From NCBI RefSeq assembly GCF_028128765.1, contig NZ_LBJG01000023.1, positions 558,001-622,000 of the forward strand: a DNA stretch of 64,000 nt, given 5' to 3'. The position numbers and the translations under genes are program-made. The DNA is from Bradyrhizobium sp. CCBAU 51627. GTDB lineage: Bacteria > Pseudomonadota > Alphaproteobacteria > Rhizobiales > Xanthobacteraceae. Position 1 is the first letter of the stretch. Each line of letters starts with the position of its first letter. The notes below the pieces were generated by a model. That model saw only the letters and a list, made by a program, of their open reading frames with translations, had not been told where the DNA came from and did not search any database. Shown in pieces: positions 45,063-53,862 of this stretch.

Positions 45063-45866
45063 TCATCTTGCCGCCTCCTCCGCACCATTTGCCCGCCCGC
45101 GCGCGACATCCAGAAACACTTCCTCCAGCGTGGTGCGGTTGTAGCGGGCCATGATGGCATCAGGCGTGTCATCGTCCTCGATGCGCCCGCGCTTCATGAT
45201 GATGACGCGGTCGCACAACCGCTCGACCTCGAGCATGTTGTGCGAGGCCAAGAGGATGGAGGCGTTGTTGTCCTTGCGATAGCGCTCCAGATGCGCCCGC
45301 ACCCAGTCGGCCGTATCAGGATCGAGCGAGGCAGTCGGCTCGTCCAGCAGGAGCAGCTCGGGCTGGTTGATCAGCGCCTTGGCCAGCGCGACGCGGGTCT
45401 TCTGCCCGGCGGAGAGCTTGCCGTTGGCGCGGTCGATGAAGTCGTTGAGATCGAGTTCGTCGGCCAGTTTGGCGATGCGGTCGGCGAGGCCTTTCACGGC
45501 GTAGAGCTTGCCGAAAATGGTGAGATTCTGTCGCACCGTGAGCCGCATCGGCATGTCGACATAGGGGCTCTCGAAGTTCATCCGCCCCAGCACCTCGGCG
45601 CTCTCGTCCGGCATTTGATGCCCGAGCACGCGGACGCGGCCGGAGGTCGGCAGCACCAGCCCCATGATCATGGCGATGGTGGTGGTCTTGCCGGCGCCGT
45701 TGCCGCCCAGGAGCCCGGTGATGCTGCCGCGGGGAAGCGAAAAGGAGATGCCGTCCACCGCACGGGTCTGCTTGTAGACCTTGACCAGGCGATCGACCTC
45801 GATGGCCGCGGATGAAATGCCATCCGCGACAGTCGGCCGGCTTGAAGCGTTGTCATTCCCGGTCAT
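45063..45866 (-). CDS. ABC transporter ATP-binding protein
   Basis: A 267-residue ATPase. Walker A is GLLGGNGAGKTTT, the signature is KLSAGQKTRVALAKAL, Walker B is LLLLDEPTASLDPDTADW and the switch His is LASHNMLEVERL. The domain order and the C-terminal part (NRTTLEEVFLDVARG) fit ABC-2 exporters. It energises the permease encoded downstream. ATG at 45866 was chosen over a TTG at 45905. It is divergent from regS, with 140 bases between the starts. Confidence 0.9.
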   Translation of the reverse strand: MTGNDNASSRPTVADGISSAAIEVDRLVKVYKQTRAVDGISFSLPRGSITGLLGGNGAGKTTTIAMIMGLVLPTSGRVRVLGHQMPDESAEVLGRMNFESPYVDMPMRLTVRQNLTIFGKLYAVKGLADRIAKLADELDLNDFIDRANGKLSAGQKTRVALAKALINQPELLLLDEPTASLDPDTADWVRAHLERYRKDNNASILLASHNMLEVERLCDRVIIMKRGRIEDDDTPDAIMARYNRTTLEEVFLDVARGRANGAEEAAR

Positions 45867-45952
45867 GCTAGAGGCGTTCTTCTGCCATTGCGCGGTGGAG
45901 CGCAAGACTTGATGTGCAAGACTCGATTTCTATGGCTCGCAATTAGACCGAA

Positions 45953-45990
45953 GGTGCGGGCCCGCGTGTTTGTGATCGGACACGCGCACC
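45953..45990. promoter_or_regulatory. Inverted repeat in the regS / ABC ATPase divergent promoter
   Basis: GGTGCG..GCGTGT at 45953-45969 and ACACGCGCACC at 45980-45990 form imperfect arms around TTGTGATCGG. It lies 17 bases upstream of the regS ATG and could be a binding site for a regulator, perhaps RegR itself. It does not obviously match a published RegR consensus that I could recall exactly. Confidence 0.4.
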
Positions 45991-46006
45991 GCTAGATTGG
46001 CCTGCC

Positions 46007-47317
46007 ATGACCGAGACCGCGGCTTCCAACTTCCGCCCTTCGCAGCGACACATCCGCCTGGATACGATCCTGCGGCTGCGCTGGCTCGCTGTGCTGGGCC
46101 AGTTAGCTGCGATCTTCGTCGTGGCGCAAGGGCTCGAGTTCGACGTCGAGATCGTTCCCTGCGTCAGCATCATCGGCCTGTCGGCTGTGCTCAACCTGGT
46201 GCTCCAGACCGCGGTGAACCCGATGCGGCGCCTGGAGCCGATTCAGGCGGCCGGACTGCTGGCGCTGAACATCGTGGAACTGGCCGGGCTGTTGTTCTTT
46301 ACCGGCGGACTGCAGAATCCGTTCTCTTTCCTGTTCCTGGCGCCGGTCCTGATCTCGGCGACCGCATTGCCGGCACGGCTGACGTTCGGCCTCGGCATCC
46401 TGGCCGTGGCCTGCGCCTCGATCCTGTTCTTCGTTCATTTCCCGCTGCCATGGGACGCGGAAGATCCCGTGGTGCTGCCGCCGATCTATCTCGTCGGCGT
46501 CTGGCTTTCGATCGTGCTCGCGATCGGCGTCACCAGCCTCTATTCGTTCCAGGTGACCGAGGAGGCGCGCAAGCTTGCCGACGCGCTCGCGGCCACGGAG
46601 CTGGTACTGACGCGCGAACAGCATCTGACCCAGCTCGACGGCCTCGCCGCCGCCGCGGCGCACGAGCTCGGCACGCCGCTCGCCACCATCTTCCTGATCG
46701 CGCGCGAGCTGGAGAAGACGGTGAAGGACCCGAGCTTCGCCGGCGACATTAAGACCTTGCGCGAACAGACGCAGCGCTGCCGCGACATCTTGGGCAAGAT
46801 CACCCAGCTCTCCTCGACCGGCGCGCCATTCGACCGCATGAAACTGTCCGAGCTGATCGAGGAGGTGGTGGCGCCACACCGCGATTTCGGCGTCGAGATC
46901 AAGGTGCGGATCGCGGTGACCGCCGCAGCCGAGCCCGTCGGATCGCGCAATCCGGCGGTGCTCTACGGTGTCGGCAACATCGTCGAGAATGCCGTCGATT
47001 TCGCGCGCACCACCGTGGAAGTGAATGCGTGGTGGAACAACGAAACCATCGAGATCGTGATCTCCGACGACGGCCCCGGCATACCGCCCGACCTCATGAA
47101 ACGGATCGGCGAGCCCTATCTGTCGCGGCGGCGTTCCCAGGACGCCGGCGGCGGCCTGGGATTAGGCGTGTTCATCGCCCGTACGCTGCTCGAGCGCACC
47201 GGCGCCAAGGTCTCGTTCACCAACCGGATCTTCCCGGAACACGGTGCAGTGGTGCAGATCGCGTGGCCGCGCGAACGATTCGAGGCTATCGAGAGCCTGG
47301 AGGAAACAATAGGATAG
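46007..47317 (+). CDS. regS: Redox-sensing histidine kinase RegS (RegB/PrrB/ActS family)
   Basis: A 436-residue membrane sensor kinase. Six membrane helices fill about residues 25-180. The quinone-site motif GGLQNPF is at 100-106. The H-box is AAAAHELGTPLATIF with His219, and the redox Cys is in REQTQRCRDIL (Cys258). Kinase boxes: NIVENAVDFA (N), DDGPGIPP (G1), GGGLGLGVFIA (G2). In rhizobia RegSR links redox state to nitrogen-fixation and respiratory gene expression. regR follows 102 bases on. Confidence 0.93.
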   Translation: MTETAASNFRPSQRHIRLDTILRLRWLAVLGQLAAIFVVAQGLEFDVEIVPCVSIIGLSAVLNLVLQTAVNPMRRLEPIQAAGLLALNIVELAGLLFFTGGLQNPFSFLFLAPVLISATALPARLTFGLGILAVACASILFFVHFPLPWDAEDPVVLPPIYLVGVWLSIVLAIGVTSLYSFQVTEEARKLADALAATELVLTREQHLTQLDGLAAAAAHELGTPLATIFLIARELEKTVKDPSFAGDIKTLREQTQRCRDILGKITQLSSTGAPFDRMKLSELIEEVVAPHRDFGVEIKVRIAVTAAAEPVGSRNPAVLYGVGNIVENAVDFARTTVEVNAWWNNETIEIVISDDGPGIPPDLMKRIGEPYLSRRRSQDAGGGLGLGVFIARTLLERTGAKVSFTNRIFPEHGAVVQIAWPRERFEAIESLEETIG

Positions 47318-47419
47318 GCGCGACGTTCCGCCGCACGTGAGACCCGATCGACTATTGGCGACCTTGGCACCGCCTGATCGTGACGCCATATGTAGATGCG
47401 CAGGAGAGAGGACAAAACC

Positions 47420-47974
47420 TTGAACGCCATCGCCGAACTGAATGAACAGACCGACCGCTCGCTTCTGATCGTGGAAGACGACAAGCCGTTCCTGGAGCGC
47501 CTGTCGCGCGCGATGGAGACACGCGGCTTTGCGGTGACGTCATGTGACACGGTTTCGGACGGCCTTGCGCAAATCGGCAAGTCCGCGCCCGCCTTCGCCG
47601 TGGTCGATCTCAGACTCGGCGACGGCAACGGCCTCGACGTCGTCTCCGCGCTGAAGAAGAAGCGCCCCGAAGCCCGCGCCATCGTGCTCACCGGCTATGG
47701 CAACATCGCTACCGCCGTCACCGCGGTGAAGATGGGCGCAATCGACTATCTCTCGAAGCCCGCGGACGCCGACGACGTCGTCGCCGCGCTGCTCTCGACC
47801 AACGCTGAAAAGTCCGAACTGCCGGCGAATCCGATGTCCGCCGACCGCGTCCGCTGGGAACACATCCAGCGCATCTACGAGATGTGCAACCGCAACGTCT
47901 CGGAAACCGCGCGAAGGCTCAACATGCACCGCCGCACGCTGCAGCGGATCCTGGCCAAGCGCGCGCCGCGGTAA
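47420..47974 (+). CDS. regR: Response regulator RegR (RegA/PrrA/ActR family)
   Basis: A 184-residue response regulator with a Fis-type DNA-binding helix-turn-helix. The receiver has SLLIVEDDKPFLERLSRAME, the phosphoacceptor Asp63 in VVDLRLGDGNG, and Lys113 in YLSKPADADDV. The C-terminal HTH is RNVSETARRLNMHRRTLQRI. I used TTG at 47420, with GAGAGGACAAAACC just before it, which gives the N-terminus (M)NAIAELNEQTDR seen in RegR proteins. ATG at 47396 would add eight residues. It is the presumed partner of regS. Confidence 0.92.
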   Translation: MNAIAELNEQTDRSLLIVEDDKPFLERLSRAMETRGFAVTSCDTVSDGLAQIGKSAPAFAVVDLRLGDGNGLDVVSALKKKRPEARAIVLTGYGNIATAVTAVKMGAIDYLSKPADADDVVAALLSTNAEKSELPANPMSADRVRWEHIQRIYEMCNRNVSETARRLNMHRRTLQRILAKRAPR

Positions 47975-47982
47975 TTCCCTCT

Positions 47983-48115
47983 CGTGCCCCGGACGCTGCG
48001 CAGCACGAAGTGATGCGCTGCAGATCCGGGGCCCATCTATCAGCAAACCGTGCGGCCTTGTGGGTCCCGGTTCTGCGCAGCAGCGTTTTCACGCTGCAGC
48101 GCGTCCGGGACACGA
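47983..48115. repeat. Compound palindromic repeat (GTCCGGGACACG type)
   Basis: Outer arms CGTGCCCCGGACGC and GCGTCCGGGACACG enclose inner inverted segments (CTGCGCAGCA; GATGCGCTGCAGATCCGGGGCCC; CTGCGCAGCAG). It fills the gap between regR and mmcB, which converge on it. Confidence 0.7.
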
Positions 48116-48120
48116 AACAA

Positions 48121-48609
48121 TCACTCCCAGAAATCCGCGTGCCCTTGCGGATCGACCAGGCGGTTGATCCGCAAGGCCGCCGCCATGCCGAACCACACCG
48201 TTATCTGCTTGCGCGTGGCGGCTGCCAGCTTGTGCTCGGGCGCTTCGCAATGCATGTGCGCGCCATAGGCGTCGGCGATGATCAGGCCGGTACCTTCAGG
48301 AAAGATCTCGCACGGCAGATCCTGCGTGAAGGCGAAGAACAGCCGGTCGCAGTGGGCGCGGTATTCGTGCCATTTCTGGTCGGCGCGCAGATCTTCCACC
48401 GATGATTTGATCTCGACGATCCAGATTTCGCCGCGCTCGTTCAACGCCACGAGATCGGCGCGCCGGCCTGACGGCAGCGGCAATTCGCTGATGCAGGAGA
48501 AACCGAGCGAACGTAACAGCCGCGCCGTGCCGCGCGCGACCGCGAGCGCCGTTTCCGATTGGCGGCGGTCGGGGGGCGGAACGAGGGTAATGCGGGCGTG
48601 GTTATCCAT
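48121..48609 (-). CDS. mmcB: MmcB family DNA repair protein
   Basis: A 162-residue protein of the MmcB family, linked in Caulobacter to mitomycin C resistance. The PD-(D/E)XK-like nuclease core is recognisable: LPSGRRADLVALNERGEIWI (Asp) and VEIKSSVEDLRADQKWHEYR (ExK). No LexA-type GTTC-N7-GTTC box was seen just upstream, although the family is often SOS-linked. The start ATG at 48609 has no strong ribosome binding site. Confidence 0.87.
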   Translation of the reverse strand: MDNHARITLVPPPDRRQSETALAVARGTARLLRSLGFSCISELPLPSGRRADLVALNERGEIWIVEIKSSVEDLRADQKWHEYRAHCDRLFFAFTQDLPCEIFPEGTGLIIADAYGAHMHCEAPEHKLAAATRKQITVWFGMAAALRINRLVDPQGHADFWE

Positions 48610-48755
48610 GGGTGGAGATTAGCCGATTCCACCCCCGCTGTCGTCCCGGCGAAGGCCAGGACCCAGGACGACGGCGGAATGCGGAACCTCCCCTTCCCCA
48701 ATCACTTATCACGCAGCCGCCGCTACCCTCGGCGGGAGCATCGAGGCTGCGGAGC

Positions 48756-50453
48756 ATGATCGACGATCTCTGGTACAAGAACGCCATCATCTATTGCCTG
48801 TCGGTCGGCACCTATATGGATGCCAACGGCGACGGCATCGGCGATTTCAAGGGACTGCAACGCCGGCTCGATTATCTGCATGGTCTCGGCATCACCACGA
48901 TCTGGCTGATGCCGTTCCAGACCTCGCCGGGCCGCGACGACGGTTATGACGTCGCCGATTACTACAGCGTCGATTCCCGTTACGGCACGCTCGGCGATTT
49001 CGTCGAGTTCACCCATGGCTGCAAACAGCGCGGCATCCGCGTCATCATCGACCTCGTCGTCAATCACACCTCGGACCAGCATCACTGGTTCAAGGAGGCG
49101 CGTCGCGACAAGAACTCACCCTATCGCGACTGGTATGTCTGGTCCGACAAGAAGCCCGCAGGCGCCAACAAGGGCATGGTGTTTCCCGGCGTGCAGAAAT
49201 CGACCTGGACCCGCGACAAGGAAGCAGGTGCCTGGTACTTCCACCGCTTCTACGACTTCCAGCCCGATCTCAACACGTCGAATCCGCTTGTACAGGCGGA
49301 GATCCTGAAGATCATGGGCTTCTGGATCCAGCTCGGCGTATCAGGCTTCCGGATGGACGCCGTTCCATTCGTGATCGCCGCCAAGGGCGCGAAGGTGAGA
49401 AAGCCCGTCGAGCAATACGACATGCTGCGCATCTTCCGCGAATTCCTGCAATGGCGGGAGGGCGACGCCATCATCCTGGCCGAAGCCAACGTGCTGCCCG
49501 AAACCGACCTCGACTATTTCGGCCGCGATGCCGACCGCATGCACATGATGTTCAACTTCCAGGTCAACCAGCATCTGTTCTATGCGCTGGCATCGAGCGA
49601 CTCGCGCCCCTTGGCGAAGGCGCTGAAAGCGACCAAGCCGCGGCCGGCCTCGGCGCAATGGGGCCTGTTCCTGCGCAATCACGACGAGCTGGATCTTGGG
49701 CGCCTGACCGAGGGCCAGCGCGACACTGTGTTCAAATGCTTCGGTCCCGACAAGAACATGCAGCTCTATGACCGCGGCATCCGCCGCCGGCTTGCACCGA
49801 TGCTGGGCGGCGACCGCAGGCGGCTCGAGCTCGCCTACAGCCTGATGTGCACGCTGCCGGGAACGCCCGTGATCCGCTATGGCGACGAGATCGCGATGGG
49901 CGATGATCTCTCGCTGCCCGAACGCAACTGCGCACGGACGCCGATGCAGTGGTCGACAGAGCCGCATGGCGGCTTCACCAAGAACGACAGGCCGGCGATG
50001 CCCGTCATCGACAAGGGGCCTTACGGCTATCCGCACGTCAACGTCGCCAAGCAGCGGCGCGATCCCAACTCCATGCTGAACTGGACCGAACGCATCATCC
50101 GCATGCGCAAGGAGGTGCCGGAGGTCGGCTGGGGCGATTTCACGGTGATCCCGACCCGCGATCCTGCCGTATTCATCATCCGCTATGACTGGCGCAACAA
50201 TTCCGTGCTGTTCATGCATAACCTCAACGAGAAGCCGCGCGAGATCGCGTTCTCGGCGGGGCTGCCGGGCGAAGCCGGCAAACACCTGATCAATCTGCTC
50301 GCGGAGGACCACAGCCACGCCGACAAGCGCGGCCAGCACCGCGTCGTGCTGGAGCCGTATGGCTATCGCTGGTATCGCGTCGGCGGGCTCGATTATCTGC
50401 TGAAGCGGAGCGATGTGGATGAGACTGGCGCGGGCAACAAGCATCCGGGGTGA
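48756..50453 (+). CDS. GH13 alpha-amylase family enzyme, trehalose-synthase-like
   Basis: A 565-residue cytoplasmic GH13 protein. Conserved regions: DLVVNHTSDQHHWF (region I), GFRMDAVPFVI (catalytic Asp), AIILAEANVLPETDLDYF (catalytic Glu) and LFLRNHDELDLGRL (Asp). These and the N-terminal WYKNAIIYCLSVGTYMDANG fit trehalose synthase (maltose to trehalose) type proteins. It lacks the C-terminal maltokinase found in some fusions. ATG at 48756 was chosen on a GGAG motif. It converges with the second GH13 gene at 50620. Confidence 0.82.
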   Translation: MIDDLWYKNAIIYCLSVGTYMDANGDGIGDFKGLQRRLDYLHGLGITTIWLMPFQTSPGRDDGYDVADYYSVDSRYGTLGDFVEFTHGCKQRGIRVIIDLVVNHTSDQHHWFKEARRDKNSPYRDWYVWSDKKPAGANKGMVFPGVQKSTWTRDKEAGAWYFHRFYDFQPDLNTSNPLVQAEILKIMGFWIQLGVSGFRMDAVPFVIAAKGAKVRKPVEQYDMLRIFREFLQWREGDAIILAEANVLPETDLDYFGRDADRMHMMFNFQVNQHLFYALASSDSRPLAKALKATKPRPASAQWGLFLRNHDELDLGRLTEGQRDTVFKCFGPDKNMQLYDRGIRRRLAPMLGGDRRRLELAYSLMCTLPGTPVIRYGDEIAMGDDLSLPERNCARTPMQWSTEPHGGFTKNDRPAMPVIDKGPYGYPHVNVAKQRRDPNSMLNWTERIIRMRKEVPEVGWGDFTVIPTRDPAVFIIRYDWRNNSVLFMHNLNEKPREIAFSAGLPGEAGKHLINLLAEDHSHADKRGQHRVVLEPYGYRWYRVGGLDYLLKRSDVDETGAGNKHPG

Positions 50454-50488
50454 TGTCGCTTCGCCGTTTGTTCCGCTGCTTCAACGAT

Positions 50489-50568
50489 CGTCATTGCGAG
50501 CGCAGCGAAGCAATCCAGACTGCCGGCGCGAAAAGATTCTGGATTGCTTCGCTGCGCTCGCAATGACG
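50489..50568. repeat. Perfect palindromic repeat (CAATCCAG type)
   Basis: Thirty-base arms at 50489-50518 and 50539-50568 are exact reverse complements (left arm starts CGTCATTGCGAGCGCAGCGA). The loop is 20 bases. A degenerate copy is at 6773-6861. It lies between the convergent GH13 genes and may block read-through in both directions. Confidence 0.9.
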
Positions 50569-50619
50569 GGGAGAAAGCGCTGACCATCTCTGCCGCCTTT
50601 GTCCCGGCGAAAGCGATGG

Positions 50620-52221
50620 TTAAGCCGGCGGCCGGACGATCACCCCTTCATTCCCGCGCAGATCAAGCACGCCTTCCAGCCGTTCGCCCTCACGATCCAG
50701 AAATGTCGACAGCAATATCTCGCTGCCGAACTTGATCGCGCTGGTCGTCACCGCGATCGGCTCGGGGCCGAGATTCAGGGCGACGATGACCGCCCTGGCC
50801 TCGGCCTCGCGGCGATAGATCAGGAGATCACCTTGCGCGGCGATCGGATGATAATCGCCGGCGACCAGCGGCGGTGAACTCCTCCGCAACGCGATCAGGC
50901 GCTTGTAGAGGCTGAGAATCGAGCGCGTGTCGGATTCGAGGTTGACCACATTCTCATGGACGTGATCCTCGGGCAGCGGCAGCCAGGGCCTCGCCTCCGA
51001 GAAGCCGGAGAATTCGGAGCAATCCCATTGCATCGGCGTACGGCAACCGTCCCGGCCGACGCCGATGCCGGGCACGTTCTTCTCGAAGGGATCGCGGACA
51101 TCCTCCGGCGCGATCGCGAGCTGATGCATGCCGATCTCGTCGCCGTAATAGAGCGTCGGCGTGCCGCGCAAAGTCAGCAACAGCATGGCGGCGACGCGTG
51201 CCTGTTCCGGCCCGACGCGACTCGCCACGCGCGGACGGTCGTGATTGCCGAGCACCCAGTTCGGCCAGGCGCCCCTGGGGAGCGCCTTCTCGTACTCTTC
51301 AACGATCTTCTCGATCGAGCGCGCGCTCCAGAAGGTCGACAGCAACGCGAAATTGAACGGCATCTGTGCACCGGTGAGGTCGTTGCCGTAATAGGCCACC
51401 AGACGATGCAGCGGCAGATAGATCTCGCCGATCAGAACGCGCGCTGAATAAGCATCCGTCACGCGCCGCATCTCGGCGATGACATCATGCACCTCAGGCT
51501 GGTCGGTGGAGTATTGGGTCAGGATCCTTTCGTTTGGCGGCCGGCCCTCGACGTAATGCGGATTGGGCGGATTGTCGCGGAATTCGGCGTCCTTGACCAG
51601 GTGCCAGATCACGTCGACGCGAAAGCCGTCGACGCCCTTTTCCAGCCAGAACCGCATCACGTCGTAGATCGCGGCGCGGACTTGCGGATTGCGCCAGTTG
51701 AGGTCCGGCTGCTGGGCGAGAAAGGCGTGATAATAGTACTGGCCCGTGGTCTCGTCGAAAGCCCACGCGCTGCCGCCAAATTCGGACAGCCAGTTGTTGG
51801 GCACCCCGCCACCCGCCGCGGGATCGCGCCAGATGTACCAGTCGCGCTTGGGGTTGTCGCGCGAAGAGCGGCTCTCGATGAACCATGGATGCTGATCGGA
51901 GGTGTGGTTCGGCACGAGATCGAGGATCAGCTTCAAGCCGGCCTCATGTGCTGCGGCAAGCAGCCCATCGAAATCCGCCATCGTGCCGAACGACGGATCG
52001 ATGCCGGTATAGTCGGAGATGTCGTAGCCGAAATCGGCCATTGGCGAGGGAAAGATCGGCGACAGCCAGATCGCGTCGACGCCCAGCGACCTCACGTAAG
52101 GCAGTCGTCGCAAGATGCCGGCGAGATCGCCGACGCCGTCACCATCGCTGTCCTGAAAGGAGCGCGGATAGACCTGATAGAAGATTCCGTCGCGCCACCA
52201 ATTGTCGCCGCTCTGAGCCAT
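50620..52221 (-). CDS. GH13 alpha-glucosidase
   Basis: A 533-residue GH13 protein. DLVPNHTSDQHPWF is region I, VDGFRVDVIWHL holds the catalytic Asp, VLIGEIYLPL the catalytic Glu and WVLGNHDRPRVASR the third acid. WWRDGIFYQVYPRSFQDSDG at the N-terminus fits oligo-1,6-glucosidase / alpha-glucosidase-type enzymes. ATG at 52221 was preferred over the longer frame from 52563; a second ATG at 52242 cannot be ruled out. No signal peptide, so cytoplasmic. Together with the neighbouring GH13 enzyme it suggests maltose/trehalose handling, perhaps in osmoprotection. Confidence 0.88.
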   Translation of the reverse strand: MAQSGDNWWRDGIFYQVYPRSFQDSDGDGVGDLAGILRRLPYVRSLGVDAIWLSPIFPSPMADFGYDISDYTGIDPSFGTMADFDGLLAAAHEAGLKLILDLVPNHTSDQHPWFIESRSSRDNPKRDWYIWRDPAAGGGVPNNWLSEFGGSAWAFDETTGQYYYHAFLAQQPDLNWRNPQVRAAIYDVMRFWLEKGVDGFRVDVIWHLVKDAEFRDNPPNPHYVEGRPPNERILTQYSTDQPEVHDVIAEMRRVTDAYSARVLIGEIYLPLHRLVAYYGNDLTGAQMPFNFALLSTFWSARSIEKIVEEYEKALPRGAWPNWVLGNHDRPRVASRVGPEQARVAAMLLLTLRGTPTLYYGDEIGMHQLAIAPEDVRDPFEKNVPGIGVGRDGCRTPMQWDCSEFSGFSEARPWLPLPEDHVHENVVNLESDTRSILSLYKRLIALRRSSPPLVAGDYHPIAAQGDLLIYRREAEARAVIVALNLGPEPIAVTTSAIKFGSEILLSTFLDREGERLEGVLDLRGNEGVIVRPPA

Positions 52222-52364
52222 GCCGGAGGTCCCACCAATCATCTGCCCTGCGCGAGAGAACGCCACAGCCACGCCCCGGTTCAAATTGGCGTGCCAATTG
52301 GGACTGCGGTGTGACCGGAGGGGCGGCTGTTCCGGGCCCGGCGCCGAATCTTTTGCTTGGCGAC

Positions 52365-52394
52365 ATGGCAAAAATCGGCAATGTGGCGCCATGA
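52365..52394 (+). other. Nine-codon upstream ORF overlapping the MBL start
   Basis: The frame MAKIGNVAP ends in a TGA that overlaps the MBL gene ATG as ATGA. The overlap could couple translation. A weak ribosome binding site precedes it, so it may be chance. Confidence 0.3.
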
Positions 52395-53059
52395 CCGAGC
52401 AAAATGACACGAAAGCCAAGGCCGGCGCGATCATCGTCCCCGTGACGCTGTTCGAGCAGAACTGCACCATCATCTGGGACGAACCCGGCAAGAAGGCCGT
52501 GGTGATCGACCCCGGCGGCGACGTGCCGAAGATCCTGGAAGCGATCAAGAAGACCGGCGTCACCGTGGAGAAGATCTGGCTGACCCACGGCCATATCGAT
52601 CACGTCGGCGGCGCGGCCGATTTGCGCGACGCGCTGAAGGTGCCGATCGAGGGTCCGCATGTCGCCGACAAATTCCTGCTCGACAACGTCGTGGAAAGCG
52701 GCGCGCGCTTCGGCATGACCGGCGTGCGCAATTTCGAGCCGGACCGCTGGCTCGAGGAAGGCGACAGCGTGTCGATCGGCGCGCTGAGCTTCGACATCCT
52801 GCACTGCCCCGGCCACTCGCCGGGCAGCGTGGTGTTCTTCAACGGGGATCTGCGTTTTGCCCATGTCGGCGACGTGCTGTTCGCGGGCTCGGTCGGGCGC
52901 ACCGACCTGCCCGGCGGCAGCCACGCCACGCTGATCAACTCGATCAAGACCAAGCTGTTGCCGCTCGGCGACGATGTCGGCTTCATCTGCGGCCACGGTG
53001 CCGGCTCGAGCATCGGCCAGGAGCGGATGACCAACCCGTTCATCACCGGCGAGATGTAG
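52391..53059 (+). CDS. MBL fold metallo-hydrolase (glyoxalase II-like)
   Basis: A 222-residue metallo-beta-lactamase-fold hydrolase. The zinc motif is WLTHGHIDHVGGA (HxHxDH), with further ligands in CPGHSPGSVVF, VGDVLFAGSVGRTD and FICGHGAGSSIG. Overall it resembles glyoxalase II/YcbL-type thioesterases. ATG at 52391 was chosen because the N-terminus then reads MTEQNDTKAKAGAII. It is divergent from the alpha-glucosidase gene. Confidence 0.88.
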   Translation: MTEQNDTKAKAGAIIVPVTLFEQNCTIIWDEPGKKAVVIDPGGDVPKILEAIKKTGVTVEKIWLTHGHIDHVGGAADLRDALKVPIEGPHVADKFLLDNVVESGARFGMTGVRNFEPDRWLEEGDSVSIGALSFDILHCPGHSPGSVVFFNGDLRFAHVGDVLFAGSVGRTDLPGGSHATLINSIKTKLLPLGDDVGFICGHGAGSSIGQERMTNPFITGEM

Positions 53060-53062
53060 GGT

Positions 53063-53428
53063 TCACTCGGCGGCGTCCGCGAGCACCGCCGTCTCGCTCA
53101 GGTTACGCTCGCCCCATTCCCGGATCGCCGCGATCACAGGCACAAAGCTCTTGCCCTTGCGGGTTCGGCGATGCTCGACCTTGGGCGGCACCTCGACGAA
53201 ATCCTTGCGATCGATCAGACCGCTCGCGGTCAGTGCCTTCAACTCTCGGCTGAGCACGCGCGGGGTGATCTCGGCGCTGCCGGTCGCGCCGCGCAGCAGG
53301 CCACTGCGGATCTCGCCATAGCGGCGCGGACCATGCTTCAAGTCCCAGACGATGCGCAGCTTGTACTTGCCGCTGATCATTTTCTGGAAGGCCGCGACCG
53401 GGCAGGCTCGTGTGGAAGCTTTTGCCAT
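53063..53428 (-). CDS. HxlR family transcriptional regulator
   Basis: A 121-residue winged-helix regulator. The HxlR pattern is clear: CPVAAFQKMISGKYKLRIVW with a single N-terminal Cys, RYGEIRSGLLRGATGSAEIT, and PRVLSRELKALTASGLIDRK. ATG at 53428 follows GGAGGAGACGGC. It is divergent from the small gene at 53558, whose expression it probably controls. The Cys may make it redox- or electrophile-responsive, as in HypR-type members. Confidence 0.9.
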   Translation of the reverse strand: MAKASTRACPVAAFQKMISGKYKLRIVWDLKHGPRRYGEIRSGLLRGATGSAEITPRVLSRELKALTASGLIDRKDFVEVPPKVEHRRTRKGKSFVPVIAAIREWGERNLSETAVLADAAE

Positions 53429-53473
53429 GCCGTCTCCTCCATGTGCGCGACGAAGATACGTGCAACAGCGGAA

Positions 53474-53500
53474 GTCCATACTATCAATTTTGTCCATACT
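53474..53500. promoter_or_regulatory. Direct repeats in the HxlR divergent promoter
   Basis: GTCCATACT occurs at 53474-53482 and again at 53492-53500, 18 bases apart, in an AT-richer stretch between the hxlR-type gene and its divergent neighbour. This could be the regulator's operator. Confidence 0.5.
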
Positions 53501-53557
53501 TGCAGGATGGCGCACAAGCCGCAGATGATGGTGCACATGACGAACAGGGAGCGTCAC

Positions 53558-53860
53558 ATGAAGCACTTCATGATCAAGTATCAATTCAAGAACGGCACCA
53601 CGGAAGAATGGCACCGCGAGGTCGGCCGCTTCATCAACGCGATCGACGCCGATCCGGAGCTGAAGGGACGGATCGGCTATCGCGTCCTGAAGAACCGCGA
53701 CGACAACAACTATTTCCACCTCGCCAGCGTCGCCGACGAGGATGCGCAGAAGACGCTGCGATCACGCGACTTCTTCAAGCACTATTCTGCGATGACGCGG
53801 CAAGTCTCCGGCGGTGAAGTCACGGCGACGCCGATCGAGATGATCGACGCGACCGCTTGA
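53558..53860 (+). CDS. Small antibiotic-biosynthesis-monooxygenase-like protein
   Basis: A 100-residue protein, MKHFMIKYQFKNGTTEEWHR at the N-terminus, with a ferredoxin-like barrel pattern (RFINAIDADPELKGRIGYRV; YFHLASVADEDAQKTLRSRD). It resembles the ABM/dimeric alpha-beta barrel group, without enough signature to name a reaction. ATG at 53558 was chosen because GGGAG lies six bases before it. It is divergent from the HxlR gene, and is probably its target. Confidence 0.72.
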   Translation: MKHFMIKYQFKNGTTEEWHREVGRFINAIDADPELKGRIGYRVLKNRDDNNYFHLASVADEDAQKTLRSRDFFKHYSAMTRQVSGGEVTATPIEMIDATA

Positions 53861-53862
53861 TC

